DNA of 64,000 nucleotides, taken from NCBI RefSeq assembly GCF_014648495.1, contig NZ_BMRF01000002.1, positions 310,001 through 374,000 of the forward strand. Direction: 5' to 3'. Source of the stretch: Actinomadura cremea. Its GTDB lineage: Bacteria; Actinomycetota; Actinomycetes; Streptosporangiales; Streptosporangiaceae. Below the pieces are notes generated by a model that did no database searches, was not told where the DNA came from, and saw only the letters and a program-made list of their open reading frames with translations. A program made the translations under genes and the position numbers. The stretch's first letter is position 1. Each line of letters opens with the position of its first letter. Positions 8,278-16,264 of the stretch are shown piece after piece.

Positions 8278-8288
8278 CGAGGAGACCG

Positions 8289-8999
8289 ATGGCGGAGATC
8301 CGGGCCACGACCGTCCTGCCGGCGCGCCGCGAGGACATCACCCTGCACACCTCCGACGGGCTGGAACTGGTCGGCGAACTGGCGCTGCCCCCGCGGAACC
8401 CGCCGGTGGCGACCCTCGTCTGCCTGCACCCGCTGCCCACCGCCGAGGGCATGATGGACAGCCACGTCCTGCGCAAGGCGTCCTACCGGCTGCCCGCACT
8501 CGCCGACGTCGCCGTCCTGCGGTTCAACACGCGCGGCACCACCTCGGCGCGCGGCACCAGCCAGGGCGAGTTCGGCGAGGGCGAGACCGAGCGGTTCGAC
8601 GTCGCCGCCGCCCTCGAGTACACCGAGTACCACGACCTGCCCCGCCCGTGGCTGCTCGGCTGGTCGTTCGGCACCGAGCTGGCGCTCAAGTGGGGCCGCG
8701 ACCCGCTCGTCGAGGGCGCCGTCCTCCTCTCGCCCCCGCTGCACCGCACCACCGACGCCGATCTCGACGCGTGGGGCGCCGACGGGCGTCCCGTCCTCGC
8801 GCTCGTCCCCGAGTTCGACGACTACCTGCGCCCCGACGAGGCCCGCGAACGGTTCAAGCGCGTTCCGCAGGCGCAGGTCGTCGGCGTCGACAAGGCCAAG
8901 CACCTGTGGGTCGGCGAACCCTACGTGCGCACCGTGCTGAACGAGATCGTCCGCCGGGTCGCGCCCGCCGCGCACCCCCTCCCCACCGAATGGCCGTAA
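8289..8999 (+). CDS. Alpha/beta hydrolase
   Basis: A 236-residue hydrolase. The oxyanion region is LVCLHPLPTAEGMM, the nucleophile elbow is GWSFG (Ser near residue 124), an acid is in LVPEFDDYLRPDE, and the catalytic His is in KAKHLWVGE near the end. This matches short dienelactone-hydrolase/acyl-peptidase-like alpha/beta hydrolases without lid. Start ATG 8289 follows GAGGAGA. It probably shares a transcript with the small zinc protein upstream. Substrate unknown. Confidence 0.8.
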   Translation: MAEIRATTVLPARREDITLHTSDGLELVGELALPPRNPPVATLVCLHPLPTAEGMMDSHVLRKASYRLPALADVAVLRFNTRGTTSARGTSQGEFGEGETERFDVAAALEYTEYHDLPRPWLLGWSFGTELALKWGRDPLVEGAVLLSPPLHRTTDADLDAWGADGRPVLALVPEFDDYLRPDEARERFKRVPQAQVVGVDKAKHLWVGEPYVRTVLNEIVRRVAPAAHPLPTEWP

Positions 9000-9089
9000 C
9001 CCGATCGGCCGATGACGGCCAGTCCTGATCATCTCGGTCGCGATCCGGGTAACCATTACCGGTAACCCGACTCGAGGTGAGGAACCCGC

Positions 9090-9914
9090 ATGACCGTGCA
9101 GCTCTATGCCAGAGACGTCGGTTCCGGCACACCTCTCGTCCTGCTGCACGCCTTCCCGCTGTCGTCCGCGATGTGGCTGGAGCAGCGGCAGGGCCTCGCC
9201 GGACGGTTCCGCGTGATCACCCCCGACCTGCGCGGTTTCGGCGGGTCCCTGCTCGGCGCCGACGAACCGTCCATCGAGACCATGGCCGACGACGTCGCCC
9301 GCATGTTCCGCGCCCAGGGCGTCCGCCGCGCCGTCGTCGGCGGCCTGTCCATGGGCGGCTACGTCGCGATGGCGCTCTGCCGCCGGCACCCCGACCTCGT
9401 CCTCGGGCTCGTCCTCGCCGCCACCCGGGCCGCCGCCGACACCGACGCCGCCCGGGAGAACCGGCTCCGCCAGGCCGACGCGCTCGAAGGCGACACGGGC
9501 GTGCGGGTTCTCGTCGACGAGGTGCTCCCCGGCCTCGTCGGGCCCACCACCATGCGGCAGCGCGCCCTGATCTACGGGCGCGTCCGGGGCCTCGTCCAGG
9601 CCACCCCGCCCCGCGCCGCCGCCTGGGCCCAGCGCGCGATGGCCGCCCGCCCCGACTCCTTCGACACCCTCCGCGAGCTGCGCGTCCCCACCCTCGTCAT
9701 GATCGGCGACGAGGACGCCCTCGCCACCGAGGACGAGGCCCGCGCCATGGCCGACGCCGCCCCCGACTCCGAACTGCTGGTCATCCCCCGCGCCGGGCAC
9801 CTGTGCGCCGTCGAGCAGCCCGACCTGTTCAACCAGGCCGTCGCCGAGTTCACCGCCGCCCTCGCCCGGACCGCTAGAGAGTCTCCTGACGGGGCAGCAC
9901 GACCTCGCGGATGA
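9090..9914 (+). CDS. Alpha/beta-fold hydrolase
   Basis: A 274-residue enzyme with a classical hydrolase layout: VLLHAFPLSSAMW (oxyanion hole), GGLSMGGYVAMAL nucleophile elbow, acid in MIGDEDALATEDEA, and His in PRAGHLCAVEQPD. The closest textbook groups are 3-oxoadipate enol-lactonase-like and non-haem peroxidase-like hydrolases. ATG 9090 follows GAGGTGAGGAAC. Its last 41 bases overlap the end of the convergent permease gene. Confidence 0.8.
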   Translation: MTVQLYARDVGSGTPLVLLHAFPLSSAMWLEQRQGLAGRFRVITPDLRGFGGSLLGADEPSIETMADDVARMFRAQGVRRAVVGGLSMGGYVAMALCRRHPDLVLGLVLAATRAAADTDAARENRLRQADALEGDTGVRVLVDEVLPGLVGPTTMRQRALIYGRVRGLVQATPPRAAAWAQRAMAARPDSFDTLRELRVPTLVMIGDEDALATEDEARAMADAAPDSELLVIPRAGHLCAVEQPDLFNQAVAEFTAALARTARESPDGAARPRG

Positions 9915-11607
9915 GCAGCGACACCGCCGCCGCCGTCGGGATCGCCAGCAGCGCCCCGACCACCCCGAGCAGCGCCGCCCCCACCAGCGCCGCCACGATC
10001 GTGACCGCCGGCTGCACGTCCACCGTCCGCTTCATCACCCGCGGGTAGATCAGGTAGTTCTCGATCTGCTGGTAGGCGACGTAGAAGATCACGCACGCGA
10101 TCACGTCCGTCAGCGACCCCGTCAGGAACGCGATCAGGCACACGACCACCGCCCCGATCGTCGCGCCCACCAGCGGGATCAGCGCCGTCACCGACACGAT
10201 CAGCGACAGCGCCAGCGCGTACTTCACCTCCAGGATCGACAGGAAGATGTACGACGACAGCCCCGCGATGAACCCGATCATGAACTGGCCCGCGACGTAC
10301 CCGCCGATCCGGTCCAGGATCTCGTCGCCGAGCAGCGCGACCCGCGCCCGCCTCGTGCGGGGGGCCAGCTTGTAGAAGAACGTCTTGATCTGCGGCAGCG
10401 ACCCCAGGAAGTACAGCGTCAGGATCAGGATCGTCACGGTCTGGACCACACCGTTTATGGCGACCCTGCCGATCCCCGTGGCCGCCTCCGTGACCTGCTT
10501 CTGGAAGTCCTCGCTGTTGACGAACGTCTCGGCCTTCTCCAGCAGCCCGTACCGCTTGTCCCACTCCGCGAGCTGCTTGTTGTTCTGCAGTTGCTCGACG
10601 AAATGCGGGATCGACTCACGCAATTCGTTGACCTGCTCGGTCACCGGCTGCACCAGCGACGCGACGAACCCCGCGAAGAACAGCAGCACCCCGAAGAACA
10701 CCGCGCCGACCGCCAGCCCCCGAGGAAGGCCGATCCTCCTGAGCCGCTCCACCGCCGGGTTCAACCCGATCGCGAGGAACAACGCCACGACGATCATCAC
10801 GATCGTCGATCGCGCACTCGTCGCGGCCTGCACCAGCATCCAGGCCGTGATGACCCCGAGCGCCGCCGTGAACCCGAACACGAACGGATGCGCCCGTCCG
10901 AGCGGCTGCCCCGGCCGTCCGAACGGGAACCGCTGATCGACCCCCGCCTCCCGCCGCCGCTGCTCGACGTCCATCGCGGGATCGGGCGTCCCCGGAACCG
11001 AGCCCCCCTGCTCCGCCACGAGCGCGTCCGCACCCGCGCGCGAAACCCCCCGCTCGCCGTCCTCGTCCCGCTCGCGGTCCCGCTCGCCGTCGCGCTCGCC
11101 GTCGCGGTCGCCGTCGTCGCGGTCGTCGCGCGAGTCGTCCAGGACGTCCGTGTCCTGAGGCCGAGTCTCCTTGGGAGGCGAACCGACCGCCCCCCGCTCG
11201 TCCTGAGCGGTGGTCTCGGTCGGAGCCTCGGCGCTGCTGGAGGTGTCCGACCCGTCCCGCACGGCGCCCTTGGTGAGAGTCCCGGCTGCGGCCGTGCCCG
11301 ACTCTTGCCGCTTGCCAGGTTCAGTGGACGCGCCGGCGGCGGACGTGCCGTGTTCGTCCCGCGCGTCCGGCTCGTCCCGTGCGGCGGTGTCGGTGGACGC
11401 CTCGGCGGCGGTGCCGGGCTCGTCCGGTTCGTCCTGTGCCGTCGGCTCGGCGTCGGCCGGTGGCGGGTCGTCGGGTGCTTCGGGGGTGCCGGGGGTTTCC
11501 GGGGCGGGCTTCGGGGTGGTGTCGTCGGGTGAGGGGGTGGGGGCGGGGACCTGGGCGGGGCCGGGCGGCGCGGCGGAACCGTCCTCGCGGGGGGTCTCGT
11601 CGGGCAC
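9874..11607 (-). CDS. AI-2E family transporter with a long acidic N-terminal extension
   Basis: A 577-residue protein. Residues 1-210 or so are low-complexity Pro/Thr/Glu/Asp-rich, ending in Asp-Arg-Gly-Glu repeats (DGERDGERDRERDEDGERG). The remainder is the AI-2E/YhhQ-PerM permease domain with about eight membrane helices, the GLNPAVERLRRIGLPRGLAV motif and the late ALIPLVGATIGAV segment. Members export signals or ions (AI-2 exporter TqsA, Na+/H+ antiport), so the substrate here is open. The extension should be cytoplasmic and disordered. Upstream, TAGGCT lies within the adjacent hairpin. Confidence 0.82.
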   Translation of the reverse strand: MPDETPREDGSAAPPGPAQVPAPTPSPDDTTPKPAPETPGTPEAPDDPPPADAEPTAQDEPDEPGTAAEASTDTAARDEPDARDEHGTSAAGASTEPGKRQESGTAAAGTLTKGAVRDGSDTSSSAEAPTETTAQDERGAVGSPPKETRPQDTDVLDDSRDDRDDGDRDGERDGERDRERDEDGERGVSRAGADALVAEQGGSVPGTPDPAMDVEQRRREAGVDQRFPFGRPGQPLGRAHPFVFGFTAALGVITAWMLVQAATSARSTIVMIVVALFLAIGLNPAVERLRRIGLPRGLAVGAVFFGVLLFFAGFVASLVQPVTEQVNELRESIPHFVEQLQNNKQLAEWDKRYGLLEKAETFVNSEDFQKQVTEAATGIGRVAINGVVQTVTILILTLYFLGSLPQIKTFFYKLAPRTRRARVALLGDEILDRIGGYVAGQFMIGFIAGLSSYIFLSILEVKYALALSLIVSVTALIPLVGATIGAVVVCLIAFLTGSLTDVIACVIFYVAYQQIENYLIYPRVMKRTVDVQPAVTIVAALVGAALLGVVGALLAIPTAAAVSLLIREVVLPRQETL

Positions 11608-11671
11608 GCCGGTCTCCTCTGTCTCCTGCCGCGGTCGGCTGCGGGTGTTGTGTTACTGGTGTGTAGACGAC

Positions 11672-11709
11672 GGAAAGCCTAGAGGCGTTCACTCGGCCCC
11701 TAGGCTTCC
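11672..11709 (-). terminator. Imperfect hairpin downstream of the coiled-coil gene
   Basis: Arms 11672-11686 and 11695-11709 pair with one mismatch and one bulge around an 8-nt loop, 37 nt past the stop of the DivIVA-domain gene on the minus strand. It could also be part of the promoter region of the permease gene. Confidence 0.55.
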
Positions 11710-11745
11710 CGGACGTCCGACGCGCTGGACGGACGCGTCAGGTGG

Positions 11746-13068
11746 TCACTCCTGCCACCAGTCCTCGTCGTCCTCGTCGGACTTCTTGGCTTCGCCGCCC
11801 TTGGCCGGTGCGGCCTTCGCCGGGGCCGGCTTGGGGGCCGGCTTCGGGGCGGGCGGCTCTTCCTTGGGCTCGGCCGCGGGGATGGCGGCCTTCTCCGGCG
11901 GCGCGGCGATCTCGTCGGCGCCCATGCCCGGGGAGACGCCGCCGATGAGCTGGCGCAGCTGGTTGAGGTGGCTGGTGATGCTGTCGCGCTGGCGGGTGAG
12001 CTCGTCGACCTGGCGCTGCGCGTTGGTACGGACGCGGTCGGCCTCGGCCTTGGTCTCGGCGAGCAGCTGCTCGGCCTGCGCCTTCGCCTCGGCGATGACG
12101 TTGTCGCTGTTCTTGCGGGCGTTGGCGACGAGCTGCTTGGCGTGCGAGTCGGCCTCGCGGCGGGTCTGCTCGGCCTGCTGGGTGGCCTTGGCGGCGCGCT
12201 GCTCGGCGGACGCGGCGCGCTGCTCGGCCTCGGCGACGAGCTTCTGCGTGGCGGCCTGGGCGGCGGCGTGCCGCTCGGCGTCCTGGCGGTCGGCCTCCTC
12301 GCGGCGGGCGGCGAGCTGGATCTCGAACTCGGCCTCGGCCTGGGCGCGCTGGGCCTCGCTCTCCTCGAGGATGCGCTGCGCCTGGGCGCGCATCTCGTCG
12401 GCCTGCCGCTTGGCGGTGGTGAGGATCTCGTCGCGCTCGCGCTTGGTGGACGCGCGCAGCTGCGCGACCTCGCGCTCGGTGGTGGTGCGGAGCTTGGCGA
12501 TCTCCCGCTCGGCGGCGGCGCGCTTCTCGGCGACCTCGTGGTCGGCGGTGGCGCGGAGCTTGGCGACCTCGCGCTCGGTGGTGGAGGTCAGCTCGTCGGC
12601 CTCGCGGCGGGCGGACGTGCGGACCTCTTCGGCCTCGCGCTCGGCCGCGCCCCGCATGTCGTCGCCCTCGCGCTGGGCGGTGGCGCGCAGCTCGGCGGCG
12701 TCGTTCTCGGCGGTGGCGCGCAGCTCGGCGGCGTCGACCTTGGCCGCGGCCTTGATCTCGTTGGCCTCGGAACGGGCGGCCTGGACGAGCTCGGTGGCCT
12801 GCTCCTCGGCCAGCCGGAGCAGCTGCTCGATGCGGGCGCCGAGACCGGAGTAGGTGGGGCGCTCCTGTTCCTGCAGCTGCCGGTGGGCGTCGGACAGCTC
12901 CCGCTGCATGGCCTGGGTCTGCTCGCGGGTCTGCCGGACCTCGTTGTCGAGCTGTTTGATGTGCTCGTCGACCTGGTGCCGGTCGTAGCCGCGAAGCACC
13001 ACGTCGAACTCGCGTGGGGGCGTGTCTTCGAAGAAGTTGGTGAGCTGGGCGTCGATGTCGGACTGCAT
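11746..13068 (-). CDS. DivIVA-domain coiled-coil cytoskeletal protein (Scy/FilP-like)
   Basis: A 440-residue protein. Residues 15-45 (PPREFDVVLRGYDRHQVDEHIKQL) match the DivIVA N-terminal lipid-binding motif. Residues 50-345 are continuous coiled coil, of which 92-234 are thirteen exact 11-residue repeats. After a break (IGGVSPGMG) comes a Pro/Ala/Lys linker and an acidic tail DEDDEDWWQE. In Streptomyces, Scy and FilP of this build organise the hyphal tip and cytoskeleton; this one is shorter than Scy and longer than FilP. The neighbouring epimerase and thiolase genes match my recollection of the Streptomyces scy region. ATG 13068 has AGGA upstream; longer in-frame starts lack the motif context. 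Confidence 0.82.
   Translation of the reverse strand: MQSDIDAQLTNFFEDTPPREFDVVLRGYDRHQVDEHIKQLDNEVRQTREQTQAMQRELSDAHRQLQEQERPTYSGLGARIEQLLRLAEEQATELVQAARSEANEIKAAAKVDAAELRATAENDAAELRATAQREGDDMRGAAEREAEEVRTSARREADELTSTTEREVAKLRATADHEVAEKRAAAEREIAKLRTTTEREVAQLRASTKRERDEILTTAKRQADEMRAQAQRILEESEAQRAQAEAEFEIQLAARREEADRQDAERHAAAQAATQKLVAEAEQRAASAEQRAAKATQQAEQTRREADSHAKQLVANARKNSDNVIAEAKAQAEQLLAETKAEADRVRTNAQRQVDELTRQRDSITSHLNQLRQLIGGVSPGMGADEIAAPPEKAAIPAAEPKEEPPAPKPAPKPAPAKAAPAKGGEAKKSDEDDEDWWQE
12367..12795 (-). repeat. Thirteen in-register 33-bp repeats encoding hendecads
   Basis: Residues 92-234 of the coiled-coil protein divide without gaps into thirteen 11-residue units of the type x-E-L-R-A-T-A-E-R-E-A. 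The coding DNA is correspondingly periodic, with recurring codons for ELRATA and EREV. Confidence 0.85.
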
Positions 13069-13363
13069 GTGGCTCAATCCTGATGTGACGGGGCTACGGG
13101 TGGTTCCGGGGACCGGTTGATCGCCTGGCGGGAACGGCGCAGCGCCCCAGACCTCTTCCGGCGAATGAAGCCTACTCCCGACACTGCCGTGTTGGGGGCT
13201 CATCTTGACGCGCTGCGTGTTTTGTTCCGTTTTGGCATGTCGCTCCGTGAAGTCGCAGCTGCCCAGGTACGGGCGCTACAAATGCACCAGACGCGACCGA
13301 ACGGTCACAGAGCGGCAGTCTGTACCCCGTTGCTCCGCCCCGTGGTCCCGAATGCGTCACGAT
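13069..13363. other. Upstream region of the coiled-coil gene
   Basis: About 300 bases without a supported gene. A weak minus-strand -10 (TAGGCT, 13174-13169) is the best promoter candidate, giving a leader of roughly 95 nt. No clear -35 was found. Confidence 0.35.
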
Positions 13364-13395
13364 CCGGTCACGGTGCGATGGCGCTCCGTGACCGG
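13364..13395 (-). terminator. Hairpin terminator of the methylmalonyl-CoA epimerase gene
   Basis: Perfect 10-nt arms (13364-13373 and 13386-13395) with a 12-nt loop, 15 nt past the stop on the minus strand. Confidence 0.68.
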
Positions 13396-13409
13396 CCGTC
13401 CCAGGCGCC

Positions 13410-13832
13410 TCAGCGCTTCTGCACCAGCTCCGTCAGGACGCCGTGGCAGTCCTTCGGGTGGAGGAAGTTGATCAGCGAGCCCATCGAGCCCTTGCGCGGC
13501 TCGTCGTACAGGACCCGGACGCCCTTGTCCGCGATGCCCGCGGCCTCGCCGGCCACCGTGCCGTCGGTGCCGAAGGCGATGTGGTGCACGCCCTCGCCGT
13601 TCTTGGCGAGCCACTTGGCGACGGCCGAGTCGTCGCGGATCGGCTGGATCAGCTGCAGGTAGCTGGCGGCGCCGTCGCCCGTCTCGTTGATCTTGAGCAT
13701 GGCCTCCCGGACGCCCTGCTCCTCGTTCACCTCGAAATGGACGTCGGAGAAGCCGTACGTCGCCTTGTAGAACTCGACGGTGGCCTCGAGGTCGTGGCAG
13801 GCGATTCCGATGTGGTCGATGCGGGTCAGCAT
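13410..13832 (-). CDS. mce: Methylmalonyl-CoA epimerase
   Basis: A 140-residue vicinal-oxygen-chelate protein that interconverts (R)- and (S)-methylmalonyl-CoA in propionate and branched-chain degradation and polyketide precursor supply. It has the two beta-alpha-beta modules with metal ligands in [11 protein letters not shown] (His), [16 protein letters not shown] (His) and a C-terminal Glu region ([11 protein letters not shown]). Length is normal. ATG 13832 follows GGGAGA. It is transcribed divergently from the thiolase gene across 82 bases. Confidence 0.9.
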   Translation of the reverse strand: MLTRIDHIGIACHDLEATVEFYKATYGFSDVHFEVNEEQGVREAMLKINETGDGAASYLQLIQPIRDDSAVAKWLAKNGEGVHHIAFGTDGTVAGEAAGIADKGVRVLYDEPRKGSMGSLINFLHPKDCHGVLTELVQKR

Positions 13833-13914
13833 GGGCGGGTCTCCCTCGAAGGCGTGCCGATACTCCTGGGTATGGTGGCAAACGTCGGCGCAGCACCACT
13901 CTGGAGGGCCCCTC

Positions 13915-15105
13915 ATGACCGCCACTTCCGTGATCGTCGCCGGAGCGCGCACTCCCATCGGACGCCTGATGGGCTCGCTCAAGGACTTCTCGGCGGCCGA
14001 TCTCGGCGCGCACGCGATCAAGGCGGCGCTGGAGCGGGCCGGCGTGTCCGGCGACCAGGTCCAGTACGTGATCCTCGGGCAGGTCCTGCAGGCGGGCGCG
14101 GGCCAGATCCCGTCGCGGCAGGCGGCGGTGAAGGCCGGCATCCCGATGAACGTCCCGTCGATCACGATCAACAAGGTGTGCCTGTCCGGACTGGACGCCA
14201 TCGCGCTCGCCGACCAGCTGATCCGCGCGGGCGAGTTCGACATCGTCGTCGCGGGCGGCATGGAGTCGATGACGCAGGCGCCGCACCTGCTGCCGAAGTC
14301 GCGCGGCGGGTACAAGTACGGGTCGGTCGAGGTGCTCGACCACATGGCCTACGACGCGCTCACCGACGCGTTCGACGGCCTGGCGATGGGCGAGTCGACC
14401 GAGCGGCACAACGCCAAGCTCGACATCTCCCGCGAGGAGCAGGACGAGTTCTCCGCGCGCTCGCACCGGCGGGCCGCCGAGGCGATCAAGAACGGGGTGT
14501 TCGACGACGAGATCGCCCCGGTCGAGATCCCGCAGCGGCGCGGCGAGCCGGTCGTGTTCGCCGCCGACGAGGGCGTGCGGGGCGACACGACCGCCGAGGG
14601 CCTGGCGAAGCTGCGTCCCGCGTTCGGCAAGGACGGGACGATCACCGCGGGCTCGGCCTCGCAGATCAGCGACGGCGCCGCGGCGGTCGTGGTGATGTCG
14701 AAGGCGAAGGCCGCGGAACTCGGGCTCGAGTGGATCGCCGAGATCGGCGCGCACGGCAACGTCGCCGGCCCGGACAACTCGCTGCAGTCCCAGCCCGCGA
14801 ACGCGATCGCGCACGCGCTCGGCAAGGAGGGCCTGGACGTCGCCGACCTGGACCTCATCGAGATCAACGAGGCGTTCGCCGCGGTCGGGATCCAGTCGAT
14901 GCGCGACCTCGGCGTCGGCCCGGAGAAGGTCAACGTCAACGGCGGCGCGATCGCGCTCGGGCACCCGGTCGGGATGTCCGGCGCCCGCATCGCGCTGCAC
15001 CTGGCCTACGAGCTGAAGCGCCGCGGGGGCGGCACCGGCGCCGCCGCGCTGTGCGGCGGCGGCGGCCAGGGCGACGCGCTCGTCCTGCGGGTGCCGAAGG
15101 GCTGA
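13915..15105 (+). CDS. Acetyl-CoA C-acetyltransferase (thiolase)
   Basis: A 396-residue biosynthetic-type thiolase. Active-site Cys89 lies in [11 protein letters not shown], the second motif is [21 protein letters not shown] carries the catalytic His, and the second Cys is in [11 protein letters not shown]. It condenses or cleaves acetoacetyl-CoA and works with 3-hydroxybutyryl-CoA dehydrogenase in C4 acyl-CoA metabolism and the ethylmalonyl-CoA route. GGAGGG precedes ATG 13915. A strong hairpin follows the stop. Confidence 0.92.
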   Translation: MTATSVIVAGARTPIGRLMGSLKDFSAADLGAHAIKAALERAGVSGDQVQYVILGQVLQAGAGQIPSRQAAVKAGIPMNVPSITINKVCLSGLDAIALADQLIRAGEFDIVVAGGMESMTQAPHLLPKSRGGYKYGSVEVLDHMAYDALTDAFDGLAMGESTERHNAKLDISREEQDEFSARSHRRAAEAIKNGVFDDEIAPVEIPQRRGEPVVFAADEGVRGDTTAEGLAKLRPAFGKDGTITAGSASQISDGAAAVVVMSKAKAAELGLEWIAEIGAHGNVAGPDNSLQSQPANAIAHALGKEGLDVADLDLIEINEAFAAVGIQSMRDLGVGPEKVNVNGGAIALGHPVGMSGARIALHLAYELKRRGGGTGAAALCGGGGQGDALVLRVPKG

Positions 15106-15115
15106 CGCCGGGCCC

Positions 15116-15142
15116 GTCCCCGGCGCCGGTCGCGCCGGGGAC
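15116..15142. terminator. Bidirectional hairpin terminator
   Basis: Perfect 11-nt arms (15116-15126 and 15132-15142) with a 5-nt loop, exactly filling the gap between two convergent genes. Confidence 0.8.
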
Positions 15143-15143
15143 G

Positions 15144-15836
15144 TCACTGGGTCGGGGCGGTGAACTTCACGGACTCGAAGCCGAGGGCCCGCAGCATGTT
15201 CGTCAGCATCGACCGCGTGTTGGCGTCGGCCCGTTCGCGCAGACCGCTCTTCGCGGCTGCGTCCTGGATCTTCTTGCTCGCCAGGACGTAGAGCTGCTGC
15301 TGGTCGTTCGGGTTGCTGCTGAAGAAGTCGCCGAACCGGTCGAACAGGCCGCGCTCGGCGGCGTGGACGTAGCTGTTCTCGGTGTCGAGGTTCGTCTTCT
15401 CCAGCCGCGCGGGCGGCAGCGTGATCGTCGCGGCCGTCCGGTCGGCGTTCACCTTGATCGCGCCCGCGCCGAGCTCGGAGAAGTCGACGAAGGCGCCGAC
15501 GGTGCCGTTGCCGACGAACAGGGTGCGCTCACCGCGCAGCGAACCCGGGAGGAACTTCGCGTCCTTCTCCAGGTCGACGATGACCTGGAACGCTCCGCTC
15601 GCGGCCTCGTAGCGCCGCAGGTCCTGGATCGATTTCAGCAGGACGGGCCCGCTGCGGTCCTTCGTCTCCGTCCCGAAGGGGTTCGCCCAGTCGGGCAGCC
15701 CCAGCCCGCGCAGGAGTTGCAGGCCCACCAGCACGACGACGACCGTCGCCACGACCAGCAGCACGGGGCCGCGCAGGAACCGGAGGGGGCGGAGGGGTCG
15801 GGAGGGGGTGTCGGTATTCGGTTTTTCGCTCGCCAT
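15144..15836 (-). CDS. DUF4230-type membrane-anchored protein
   Basis: A 230-residue protein with a short cytoplasmic start, one membrane helix (GPVLLVVATVVVVLVGLQLL, about 22-41) and an extracytoplasmic domain whose pattern (VDLEKDAKFLPGSLRGERTLFVGNG, VDFSEL, LPPARLEKTNLDTE, L-x-A-S-K-K-I-Q) matches the DUF4230 family. Its function is unknown. ATG 15836 (MASEKPN) is preferred; an in-frame upstream ATG 15866 is possible. Confidence 0.72.
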   Translation of the reverse strand: MASEKPNTDTPSRPLRPLRFLRGPVLLVVATVVVVLVGLQLLRGLGLPDWANPFGTETKDRSGPVLLKSIQDLRRYEAASGAFQVIVDLEKDAKFLPGSLRGERTLFVGNGTVGAFVDFSELGAGAIKVNADRTAATITLPPARLEKTNLDTENSYVHAAERGLFDRFGDFFSSNPNDQQQLYVLASKKIQDAAAKSGLRERADANTRSMLTNMLRALGFESVKFTAPTQ

Positions 15837-15952
15837 ACCCCCGGCATGCCCCGCAAGGCCGATCATTCACGCCACTTGTTGCTTCCGATGGGATGTGATC
15901 AGGGCCATACGCCCGGCTGAAACCTCTCGCGGGCGAGGGCCGTTGACCGGAC

Positions 15953-16264
15953 GTGGACATCGTTCGTGCTTTCCGACTCGTCTCCATCGCGGAGGCGATC
16001 TCGTTCCTGGTGCTGCTGCTCGTCGCCATGCCGCTGAAGTACATGGCGGACATACCGGCCGCGGTGTCGCTGGTGGGCCCGATCCACGGTGTCCTGTTCA
16101 TCGCCTACGTCGGGGTGGCGGTGATCGTGCGGCAGCAGCTCGGCTGGAACATGACGCGGACGATCCTCGCGCTGGGCGCCTCGGTGCTGCCCGTCGCGCC
16201 GTTCTTCGTCGAGCGCCACTGGACCAAGCCCGCGCCGGTCACCGAACCGGCCGGCCGGGCCTAG
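15953..16264 (+). CDS. DUF3817-type integral membrane protein
   Basis: A 103-residue protein with three hydrophobic helices, beginning DIVRAFRLVSIAEAISFLVLL and with the conserved LKYMADIPAAVSLVGPIHGVLF segment. This is the DUF3817 pattern seen widely in actinobacteria; the function is not established. Start GTG 15953 has only a weak GAGGG upstream. Its last 26 bases overlap the end of the convergent ABC-permease gene. Confidence 0.78.
   Translation: MDIVRAFRLVSIAEAISFLVLLLVAMPLKYMADIPAAVSLVGPIHGVLFIAYVGVAVIVRQQLGWNMTRTILALGASVLPVAPFFVERHWTKPAPVTEPAGRA

Noticed and set aside
5868-8288. Long plus-strand frame before the alpha/beta hydrolase
   Set aside because: The part before ATG 8289 is a low-complexity Arg-rich shadow of the LLM oxidoreductase and dehydrogenase genes; only the segment from 8289 shows real motifs.
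13443-15920. 825-codon plus-strand frame across epimerase, thiolase and DUF4230 genes
   Set aside because: Spans three real genes and a terminator; composition is that of an out-of-frame shadow.
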